Source: Selaginella moellendorffii
Taxonomy: Eukaryota; Streptophyta; Lycopodiopsida; Selaginellales; Selaginellaceae
Length of the DNA: 64,000 bases
NCBI RefSeq assembly: GCF_000143415.4
Contig: NW_003314294.1
Span: forward strand, 1,168,013-1,232,012
Direction of reading: 5' to 3'
Shown here: one piece after another, positions 23,227 through 31,965 of the stretch
How positions within the stretch are numbered: position 1 is the stretch's first letter
Layout of the letters: each line of letters begins with the position of its first letter
Notes under the pieces: generated by a model
Told to the model about the DNA's origin: nothing
What the model saw: only the letters and a program-made list of their open reading frames with translations
Database searches by the model: none
Position numbers and translations under genes: made by a program

Positions 23227-23274
23227 TTACAAGTGGGATAATGACAATTCCCACTTTAACGAAATAGAGCTTAA
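23227..23274 (+). repeat. Right terminal repeat of the DNA insert
   Basis: AAGTGGGATAATGA and CCCACTTTAACGAAATAGAGC then TTAA. The same order, inverted, forms the left end of the 30,515-30,809 element (GCTTTATTTCGTTAAAGTGG then TTCATTATCCCACTT). TTAA sits at the outermost end in all three cases, as a possible target duplication or the start of the repeat. Confidence 0.65.
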
Positions 23275-23330
23275 ACCAGGCTGAGTATGCTCAGCAAAAA
23301 ACACATAGGGTTCCTACCTTATGTTTATTG
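23273..23330 (-). repeat. 3' LTR of the chromovirus, inner remnant
   Basis: AAACCAGGCTGAGTATGCTC and the following AACACATAGGGTT, CCTACCTTATGTTTA match 29,033-29,095 of the 5' LTR. About 170 bp of LTR that should follow are missing, so the inner boundary and the polypurine tract are deleted. Confidence 0.75.
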
Positions 23331-23436
23331 TGCTGAAGTCAGCTTACCAAAACTGACCCAAGTACGAACGAACGAAAGAAATGACACTTGTGATTGATAG
23401 AAATATATTACTTTATTGATTTGCAAGTCTTTATTA

Positions 23437-23865
23437 CTAGTCTTTATTACTATTCTCATACTCCGTGATAAGCTCACAAGTATGTGTAAGATTCCTAAGA
23501 CATTCCCAAGTTGATTCACAAGTTGGGTAACCTTTCCACTTAACTAGATATTCCTTGGAACGACCACCACGAGCTTTTCGAGACAAGAGAATCGCTTCGA
23601 CCTCATACTCCATGTCACCATTCACAACTTCCGGAGGGGGATAAATATCCACAAAGCGATCTGCAGCAACATGATATGGTGCCAGTAAATTGACATGAAA
23701 CATATCATGTACATTGGACAACTCATCCGGAAGATCCAACTTATAGGATACATCACCAACTTGCTTCACCACCCGATAAGGTCCAACATATCTCGGCAAT
23801 AACTTCCAAGATAAACATCCCTTAATGTTCAAGTTCCGGGAAGATAGCCACACTTGATCTCCCAC
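23437..23865 (-). pseudogene. Integrase C-terminus and chromodomain of the chromovirus
   Basis: GDQVWLSSRNLNIKG and LLPRYVGPYRVVKQVG form the GPY/F module. DVSYKLDLPDELSNVHDMFH and VNLLAPY follow. The frame ends with a chromodomain (YEVEAILLSRKARGGRSKEY, LVKWKGYPTCESTWE). The chromodomain assigns the element to the chromovirus branch; in active elements it guides integration to heterochromatin. Confidence 0.87.
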
Positions 23866-24307
23866 TTGATAGGATACATCCCGACGATGCTGATCCTTAT
23901 CATGTCAATACCTATCCTAAGCTTTGCCCATCACCTCAGTAGCCCTAGACCAATCTTGGCATAGCTGCTCCACATAAGTCTCAACAGTCGGGACCAACAT
24001 TTCGGACATAGGTTTCGGTACAACAATCTATTAAGGAATCCCACAAGCATTCCCTTGCAGCATCTCCCATGGAGAATAGCCTATAGCGCTGTGAAATGTG
24101 TTGTTATAACATATTTCTGCTATATCCAAATGCTCAACCTAATCGTGTTGGTCCGCTGCAATATAGTACCACAGATAATCCTCAACTTGAGCATTCACGT
24201 GTTCGGTCTGCCCATTAGTCTAAGGATGATAAGCCTTACTAAATTTTAGCTTGGTACCAAACAGCTAAAACAGTGTGCCCCAAAACTTCCCCGTAAACCT
24301 CGAATTC

Positions 24308-24751
24308 CTATATGAGATCATCTCTCCGGGAAGACCACAAACCCCGCTTCGCTTCATGGAAAAAGAGCTTTGCTGCTTGTTTTGCATTCACTGTTCCCAC
24401 AGTTGGAATGAAGTGTGCAATTTTTGACAACCGATCCACAACCACCATCAAAGTATCATAACCCTTAGACTTCGGCAAGCAAGTGACGAAATCAAGTGTC
24501 ACACTTTGAAATGGCCATGCCGGTGCTGGAATGCACTGCAACTTTCTAGCCTGCTTCTCAGTTCTGCCCTTACATTGCTGGCATATAGGGCAAGAACGGA
24601 CATAATCCGCTACATCACCTTCCATATCAGACCAGAAAAATCCCTTTTTCAATGAAGCCAGAGTCTTTCGCTGTCCACCATGTCCCACTGCTAGAACATC
24701 ATGATGTTCAAGCAAAAACAACTGTTGTAGATCTTTAGAGGGAAGATACAA
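24308..24751 (-). pseudogene. Integrase (N-terminal part) of the chromovirus
   Basis: The HHCC zinc-binding region is visible: a His-rich EHHDVLAVGHGG and CPICQQCKG. The start of the core follows with TLDFVTCLPKSKGYDTLMVV and VDRLSKIAHFIPT, including the first Asp of the DDE triad. The rest of the core, between about 23,900 and 24,300, is only readable through many stops. Confidence 0.82.
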
Positions 24752-25143
24752 TCTTTCTTGTTTCTAGAATATAAGTCCATCCCAAATCGAGAAGTGAAGC
24801 TTCACATTGGTACGGTTATCAACTTTCACTACCTCGCTACCAGAGTTCTGCTTCGACAACTCCGCACGGCGTAAGATTGCCTTTGCCAATTAATCACTTC
24901 CATACGAAGCCCAAACGTCCTCCAACCAATCCGAATTGATTGCCGATATTGTCCGGAATTGAGCTTGACGACTCAATGCATCCGGAACAATATTGTCTTT
25001 ACCAAGTTTATATATGATTTCAATATCATATCTAGCAAGCTTCTCTTGCCAACGAGCCTAGGCATAAGCTTAGGCTGTGTAGCAAAGTAGCTTAGTGTGT
25101 TACTATTCGTATAAACCTTAGTATGTCCACCCAAGTAGTGTCT

Positions 25144-25398
25144 CTAATGTTCCAGGGCTGACACTATAGCAAACATCTCTTTCTCATGCGTTGGCCATCT
25201 TCGTTGGGTCTTATCCAATTTCTTGGAATAGAACGCAATGGGACAACCATGTTGCCTTAGCGTAACATCAACCGCTTTGTCACAATCTTGCTGTAGCATG
25301 GCACCAATAGCATAACCAGATGCATCACAATGCACTTCGAAGGGTTTATCAAAATCTGGGATCCTAAGAACAGGAACTGTAGTTAAGATCTCCTTCAA
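25144..25398 (-). pseudogene. RNase H-like (RT_RNaseH) domain of the chromovirus
   Basis: Typical gypsy blocks: VLRIPDFDKPFEVHCDASGY, AIGAMLQQD, PIAFYSKKLDKTQRRWPTHE and KEMFAIVSALEH. The first catalytic aspartate (CDASG) is present. The downstream tether region is broken by stops. Confidence 0.82.
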
Positions 25399-25413
25399 CC
25401 GTATAAAAGCACG

Positions 25414-26409
25414 CTAACAAGCTGGTGTCCAGTGAAACGGAATACTACTCTTCGTCAACTTAGTCAACGGAAGAGCAATTCTTGCAAAATAGCGGACAAA
25501 CTTGCAATAGTATCCCACCAAACTGAGAAAGGAACGAACATCTGATATAGTGGTCAAAACTCCCCAGGACTTCACTGCTTCCACCTTCTTTGGATCAACC
25601 TCAATCACGCCACCACCAACTATATGTCCGAGAAAGTTTATGCGCAATTGTCCAAAAGCGCATTTACTTTCCTTCGCATACAGTTTGTGTTCACGCAACT
25701 TCTGAAACACCAGCTCCAAGTGTTTCAAATGATCCTCCAACGTTTCGCTAAAGACTAGAACATTGTCGATGTATAGGACAACAAATGTATCCAAATAATC
25801 TCCAAATATCCTATCCATTATAGTGCTGAATGTTGCCGAAGCATTGTATAACCTGAATGGCATGACAAGGAACTCATAAGATCCGTACCAAGTCTTAAAG
25901 GCTGTCTTCTCCACATCCTAATCTGCCACCCGTATCTGATGATACCCGGACAGCAAATCAAGTCGCGTAAAATACTTAGCCTTTAAGAGTTGGTCAAACA
26001 AATTATCAATGCGAGGCAAAGGATAACTGTTTTTAACTGTGATCTTGTTGAGTGCCCGATAGTCAATACACATCCTCATAGTTCCATCCTTTTTCATAAC
26101 AAAAAGGACCGGCACTCCATAAGGTGAGTTGCTTGGTCGGATATGACCTTTGTCAAGAAGTTCCGTGAGTTACTTTTTGAGTTCAGCCATCTCCTTGATA
26201 TTCAACCGATATGGAGCTTTCGTAGGTGGTTTAGAACCCGGAATAACCTTAATCCGGTAATCAACCTCACGGCTAGGAGGTAGCCTTGGCGGCAAATCCT
26301 TTGGAAAGATATCCTGATTCCTCGCCAACAACTCCAATATCTTCTTTGGTACAGGATCAACCTTGTCGCCGATTTGAACTGAGTCACCAACACCCTCAAC
26401 TTCCATCAC
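25414..26409 (-). pseudogene. Reverse transcriptase of the chromovirus, active site altered
   Basis: Frames 26,170-26,409, 25,918-26,115 and 25,414-25,914 give consecutive RT blocks: [70 protein letters not shown] and GHIVGGGVIEVDPKKVEAVK. The catalytic YIDD box reads YIDNVLVFS here, so one metal-binding aspartate is lost. In-frame stops separate the blocks. Confidence 0.88.
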
Positions 26410-26606
26410 TTGAACCCAAAAGGTCTGACATCCCCTCTTAACTGCTTTTTGAGTGGCCCTCGAAATTAGGAACTTTGCATCGAGGAACGCTTTTGCAATT
26501 GAAAGGATACATCAGGACGTCCTTCTGACTTCAACGTGATACGACTTTGTCTAGCACCATAAATCCCTTTTATATACTTGTTAAAGAAATCCATACCAAA
26601 CACTAT

Positions 26607-27242
26607 CTAAAAATCCGGTATCTTCAACACTACCAAGTCCACTCTTTCTTTCCACTTGGATATTTTTATTGGAACATCATTCACAAACTTTCTAGCTACT
26701 TGCCCACCTTTCGCAAACCGGAAGTGCATAGGCGACATTTGCTCAGCATTCAATCCTAACAACTTAACTAAGTCTTCAGATATCACGCTGTGCGTAGCTC
26801 CCGTGTCAATCATCACTCGGATTCGGTGTCCACGGACAAAGCTTACCAAATACATCAACGAATCAATGTTTGCATTGAATGCAAGAAAAGCTTGAGGAAA
26901 GCAATAAAAGTTACTCACCTCTTCTTCCTCATAGTTTGCATTGACCAACTCGTTGACCCCTTCAGCTTCACCACCACTGTCTTCCCTCATGACATTAACC
27001 TGAGACCTTGTCTTATGCTTGTTGGGACATTCCAAGGACATATGTCCCGACTTTCCACAATGGAAGCAATGACCCACACTACCCGTTCCGCTAGGAGCAA
27101 GTTTTGCAAGTTGCTGTTGCTTGTACCCACCAGGAGGAGGAATAGAGGGCCTAGGACCAGAAGAAGCTACTAGTGGTCTCCAACCACCACCACCTTTGTT
27201 AACCGTTGCTTGTGAGCCTCTAGAGCGGAACCTGCCTTCCAC
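26607..27242 (-). pseudogene. Zinc knuckle and aspartic protease of the chromovirus
   Basis: A CCHC knuckle, CFHCGKSGHMSLEC, is followed after about 60 residues by a retropepsin-like segment with the active-site motif MIDTGATHSVIS. The next pol frames are separated from it by stops. Retropepsin would process the polyprotein in an active element. Confidence 0.85.
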
Positions 27243-27245
27243 CCT

Positions 27246-28136
27246 TTATTTCCGATCACCTTGTTTATTCCTAAAATTTTTATTTTTATCCGAGTTACCA
27301 GCATACGATTGTTGATATTGTTCCATGAGCGAGTGACTAAAGGCAACTTGTTGCACTGCCTCCTTACACTCTAGGTATGTCTTTGGCTTAAACTTCAAAA
27401 TCTCATTACAAGAAACTGAACTTAAACCCTCCAGGAAATAACTCTGAGCATCTTCGTCACTCATATTTGCAATCATAATGTGCTTCTGAGCAAACGCATT
27501 AACGTAATGCATGAGATCCCCTCGTTGCTTTAACCACCATAGCTCTACGCGAAGTCTCAGACCAAGATCATCCAGCAAGTATTCCTTATGGATACGAGAC
27601 CGCATCTTGGTCCAACTTCTAGTCTGCCCTTTTTCAGCACACACCTGGCACCACCAAGTTTTGGCATGATCGGTGAGAAAAGATTGTGTGCACACAACTT
27701 TTGTACAATCATCTACGTTTGCCGTTATGAAATAATTTTCCATATCGTAGACCCAATCCTCCAAAACTTGATAGTCCCGCATGCCTCTGAAGTTGGGTGG
27801 TTTCTGAGGCTTGAACTTTGAAACTCGTGCAACCGGGGGTGGCTGTAGAGCTTCATCGTCCTTAGAACTCGAAAAGGAGTCCAATTGCTTAGGCTTAGTT
27901 GGTTTACCTGCCTCAGCTTCTTTCTTTCTCTTGTTCTCTTTCTTCAATTTGCGAATCTCCCTTTGCAAATTCTCGATCTCGACTTCCTAAGCCGTACGCT
28001 GCAACGCCACAGCATTTGGCTCTTCCTCTTCCGACTCGACCTTAGCCTCTTCTGCAGCATCTCTAGTAGGAGTTTCCTCCTCTCGATTCGCCCATCTAGA
28101 GGTTTCAGTGTCATCAGCATGGTTCCTTTTCACCAT
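27246..28136 (-). pseudogene. gag of the chromovirus
   Basis: An ATG at 28136 opens an acidic N-terminus (MVKRNHADDTETSRW). One in-frame TAG occurs near 27,988. A Lys/Glu-rich coiled coil (REIRKLKKENKRKKEAE) and the Retrotrans_gag domain follow, with KPPNFRGMRDYQVLEDWVYD, AKTWWCQV and RVELWWLKQRGDLMHYVNAF. The frame ends at 27,246 just before the zinc-knuckle/protease frame. Confidence 0.8.
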
Positions 28137-28315
28137 CCTGCTAGCTGCATGCATGCCTCTATCAGTAACTGAACATGCATATAATGTTCTTACCGAATGG
28201 TGCTATCCAACTAATCCTACACAGGTCGCTTCAGATCTACTAGAAAAGTCTCTGCATATGCAACTTAAGTCAGAAAATCTGACAAAAGTTGGATAGGGAT
28301 CGCTGAGACAATTCG

Positions 28316-28325
28316 TCTGATACCA
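28316..28325 (-). other. Primer binding site of the chromovirus
   Basis: On the minus strand TGGTATCAGA lies two bases after the LTR end CGCTACA. This matches the 3' end of initiator methionine tRNA, the usual primer for plant Ty3/gypsy elements. It fixes the element's orientation. Confidence 0.85.
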
Positions 28326-28327
28326 AA

Positions 28328-29261
28328 TGTAGCGAACCTGAATTTGGAGCCAAACTCCAAGCCCGTTGCGCTATGAACGAGGGTCTGGTACAATCCCACG
28401 AGCACCAGCTCCCCGTATCCAGCACCTGCACACAAAATGGTGTCAGACAGAGTCTGGCACAATTTTGGCATACCGGTGGCCTAATGCGAGGAGGAGGGTA
28501 CTCCACCGACTAGAGCAGCATGGAGCTTGGGCTTAGACTCAAGCTAGACGTAAAACAAGGAGTGACACAGCCCAGTGGGAGACCACCTAATGTCTTAAGT
28601 GGTCGGACATGCATTCCAACCATTATCCCTACTATACATTTGGAAACCCCCACAACCCCCCCCCCCCCCCCCCCCCTTGAGGGACATATGCTTTGGGCTT
28701 TCACCCCAAGCCTCCCTTAGTACCAGGAGTTAGTCTCTGGGATAAACTCAAAACTTACTAAATATGGAATATCCTTAGATTGTGAATTTGGATGTGGGAC
28801 GAACACCATTGTGTTTAGGCCGATCTCTATATTCCGTAGATATGCCAAATGAGCGAATCTAGACACTTTCCATAAATAGCATATGGGACCGAAATAAGAC
28901 CAACACTAAAGGCATGATAGCAAAGGTGTTTGGCAGACACGGTAAACTATCATTCAGCAATATTGAGGGACTAGTCTCAATATACGGGGGTTCTTGATAC
29001 TAGCAAGTGCAAGCCAATGACAGGAGTTTCTCAAACCAGGCCGAGTATGCTCAGCAAGAAACACATAGGGTTACCTTATGTCCTACCTTATGTTTATCCG
29101 ATTTAAGTACACGGTCATTAACCAGTTTCTCAACTAGCTCAAGTGGGAACAATAAAGGGAACCAACTATATCGACCTTCTGCCATCATGGCAGTAACGAA
29201 AGAGTGTCCGTAAGGACTAACCAACAAATATCTTTCGATACCCGAAGTCACATTCGCAACA
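28328..29261 (-). repeat. 5' LTR of the chromovirus (934 bp)
   Basis: On the plus strand it begins TGTAGCGAACC and ends CATTCGCAACA, short imperfect inverted ends typical of LTRs. It contains a long poly-C run at about 28,657-28,676. The sequence is shared with 15,095-15,782 and, in more diverged form, 12,072-13,010. Confidence 0.85.
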
Positions 29262-30060
29262 CCATGACTGCCTACCAAGATATTATAAAACATGGCATGT
29301 TAGATATGATTAAGTAAAAAAAAAAGATGACTCTTATAGACAAAGAAACTAATTGTCTAAGGAGCCTTAAATTGTAAAATAATATTAAATAAGGGATTTA
29401 ATGTACCAGATGCAAAAATAAAGGCCATAACAAAGAAAAATGCAAACTTTAATTGATCAAATGCCAATTTTGTAAGAAAAAGAGGGGCATTTAGCTAAGG
29501 AATGTAAAATCTTGTTTAAACAACTAGAAGGTTAATAGGCAACTTGAGTTGATAAAACAACACGTACGTAAAACTATCCACTTGATGATAAAAGTTATTG
29601 TAAGAAAAATGATTACAATAATAATCGAAGTGCCAAATGTGAATACTCGCATGCTGAAAGGTAAGATGACTATTGAGATTATCTGCATATGGATAATTTT
29701 TAGATTATCCACTTAGCCATGAAGAATATAAGCCTAAAAACTAGAATTGGCCTAGAAAATATGATCAACTAAAAGGTTACAATAAACCTAAGAAAATATA
29801 AAAGGCTAAAAGAGTATAATCAAGCTAAGACTCTTGCTTGCTATTTTAGGCCATATAATCATGTTGAATCATCAAACAAAAATGATACACTTCCTAAGGA
29901 TACAAAACCTGCAGTTAGATACATTGAGGTTAAATAGTCAAATATAGAAGATCTACCTAGCATTTGTGTCATAACCAAAGCTTAACAAAAAAGAGATAAA
30001 TCTAAAACCCAAGATGAAAGGAGTGATGATGAAGTAGAAATCATCCCCAACTCTTAATAG
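29262..30060 (+). mobile_element. Outer retroelement: second half of the decayed gag
   Basis: After the chromovirus the old element continues. A CCHC knuckle CTRCKNKGHNKEKC is readable at about 29,403-29,447, and a second, frame-slipped knuckle (CQFCKKK ... HLAKEC) at about 29,462-29,507. Lys-rich sequence follows with many stops. Together with 14,630-15,094 this reconstitutes the order gag then zinc knuckles. No polymerase region was recognised downstream. Confidence 0.65.
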
Positions 30061-30514
30061 TGCCAAAAGAAAAAGTTTAATGCAAAAATCATTTAACAAC
30101 TCCAAAATTTACAACCACAAATTAATTTAAAGAATAGTTATTTTAACACAAAGTCTCATACTTTTATAAGTTGACATAAATTTACCACTAGTGTAGAAGG
30201 AAAATCTTTAAGAATTTTGTGTGTATCCTTCTATTATGTAGATTAGTTATTCTATGTGATGCAATTAGTTATCCACTCGTATTGTAGTCTTACAAAGAGG
30301 AAGGATATACACATGGATGTCTAATATATACAATTTTAAATTTAGGGAAAAAATAAGTAAAAATAATAAAATAAAAATAAAATAATTCTTTTTAGTAACC
30401 ACTAATCAATGGGAATTAAACCCGTGCCATTTGCTCTAATACCACATGTAATACACTTTATTTCTCTCCTCTTAAACCAACTGGAAAAGGGGCAATTGCT
30501 TAATAAAAGAACTC
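30061..30514. other. AT-rich, no gene seen
   Basis: Degenerate sequence downstream of the old gag. No reading frame or repeat could be supported. Confidence 0.4.
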
Positions 30515-30809
30515 TTAAATGCTTTATTTCGTTAAAGTGGAACTTTTCATTATCCCACTTATGGTGTGTGGCCACATGCCATTTTTATAACAACAATAAA
30601 AAATTGAATTTTTAGCTTTATAATTTATAAATTAAAAACTTTTCATATGATTTTGTGTTATAATATTGTGAAATATAAAAAATAAATTAAAAAACTGATA
30701 GAAATATTAATAAATATTAATTAAGTACTAGGAAATGGCATGTGGACACATGCTAATTAATGTCCCACTTTACTGAATAAGTTCCACTTTAACGAAATAA
30801 AGCATTTAA
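30515..30809. mobile_element. 295-bp MITE-like element with 29-bp perfect terminal inverted repeats
   Basis: The left end TTAAATGCTTTATTTCGTTA (running to 30,543) is the exact reverse complement of 30,781-30,809. Internally it carries two copies of the 24-bp palindrome at 30,560-30,583 and 30,734-30,757, placed near each end. There is no coding capacity. TTAA at both outer ends could be the target duplication, and then the repeats are 25 bp. Shared ends and palindromes make it a likely non-autonomous relative of the 15,783-23,272 insert. Confidence 0.8.
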
Positions 30810-31072
30810 TGACTATTTTATTTGCATTTATCCCCCAAAGTTCTAAAAATCCACAATTACAATATATTCAAATCTTATCCCATAATCACATAAGTTACGC
30901 ATTACCTTCCAAGTTAACTTGATCAATGTGCTACTTTTCCACCCAAAAAAAACCACCTATTTCTGGTTTAAAAGAAAATGAAAAGTCAACTGAGCACTCC
31001 CAAGTAACTCACTAGTGATCATCTTACCATGATGGTCATTGCTGGTCTGTAACTCTTCAGACATGCCATTTC
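30810..31072. other. AT-rich spacer, no gene seen
   Basis: No reading frame, repeat or known motif recognised between the small TIR element and the uncertain coding remnant. Confidence 0.4.
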
Positions 31073-31630
31073 CTATATGGTATACATAGATGGCTCATTT
31101 GCATGGCCTTTCCAGTCCATCGTCACCTTTAGCTGCTGTCCACAAAGCATGTAGCTATTAGAGTACACGTACAGCTTACAGTGGCTTGGAGAAGAATTGC
31201 ACATAGACTGAAGGTCTTCTGTTGATGAGTCCGAGTTGGGAAGAAGGTTTTCTGCGTCAGCCTGGGTCCTAAAGTCTTCATTGTCAGCCTCACAGATGAT
31301 CATAAAGTCCTCTTTTTTGTGAGTGGCAATGCCAGGTCTGGTGCTTGGCTGTAAGCCGACTCTTGTTCATGGGACCTTGTAAACCAGCCAAGGTTTCATA
31401 GCATCCTGTCCAGTATCAGTGCGAATTGCATCTCTCCATCTTGGAATGCAGTTGAGTAGGCCACATCGTTCATCGCAATGAAGCGTTTCGCCTGACATCT
31501 CCACAGCAGCAAACCTTAAGAGACGAAACAAGGGTTTGTCAAAAACTTCACTGGTCATCTGATGCATGATCTCTGTACGTAATCCACCAGTTTTTACTGG
31601 GGATTGACAAGGCCTACATGAAGACTTCAC
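31073..31630 (-). pseudogene. Possible coding remnant of unknown family
   Basis: Two minus-strand open stretches, 31,367-31,630 and 31,073-31,303, have balanced composition unlike the AT-rich left flank. They read as protein (for example FRLLRFAAVEMSGETLHCDE, and EADNEDFRTQADAENLLPNS). The link between them contains stops. No domain was recognised. It could be a gene fragment or a transposon piece. Confidence 0.3.
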
Positions 31631-31965
31631 CAGCTGGCCGCTTCTTCATTAGGTGAGAACTAGCGCTTTGGTATTGACAAACTTGCAGGTTGGTGCAAGG
31701 GTAGTGCCCAAAAGAAGTTATACAAAACTCTATAGTCGGTCGTCAAGTGAACGCAAGCGAGATCTCTTAGGTGCTCGAGATGAGCTCCCAAGCAACAAAA
31801 TTTACATCCAGTTAATATGAGATCTTGAAAGTCAAAGAGTCGGAACTTCCATTGACTACCATTGACTTTGAATGCCTGGATAGCACATCAGCAAGGATGA
31901 TCTTATTATCTTCTTTAAACACAAAGCTGTTGGAACTATACTATAGCCTGGTGGGGTGTGTGTGT

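Larger units (their letters stand above)
15783..23272 (+). mobile_element. Putative DNA transposon inserted in the chromovirus 3' LTR
   Basis: The LTR stops matching at GCCAATGAC (15,782) and resumes at AAACCAGGC (23,273), so about 7.5 kb is extra. The right end, CCCACTTTAACGAAATAGAGC followed by TTAA, matches the terminal repeat of the 295-bp element at 30,515-30,809, and both carry the same 24-bp palindrome subterminally. No left copy of this terminal repeat is visible, and about 11 bp of LTR are also missing on that side, so the left end seems deleted. The insert holds one large spliced gene (17,219-22,830). It carries no transposase family I can name. Boundaries are well supported; the transposon class is inference. 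Confidence 0.6.
15095..29261 (-). mobile_element. Ty3/gypsy chromovirus, nested, with a further insert in its 3' LTR
   Basis: The element runs on the minus strand with LTR ends TGTTGCGAATG...GGTTCGCTACA. The 5' LTR is 28,328-29,261, the tRNA-iMet-type primer site follows it, and gag, zinc knuckle, protease, reverse transcriptase, RNase H, integrase and chromodomain follow in that order down to 23,437. The 3' LTR is split by a 7.5-kb insert into 15,095-15,782 and 23,273-about 23,330. The flanking 5 bp are CCATA (15,090-15,094) and CCATG (29,262-29,266), an almost perfect target duplication. The interrupted host sequence is a gag gene. All ORFs contain stops, so the element is dead. Confidence 0.85.

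Noticed and set aside
15783-23272. piggyBac assignment from TTAA at the ends
   Set aside because: Termini do not start with CCY and the gene has no DDE_Tnp_1_7-like segment that I can see; kept open as novel or unknown class.
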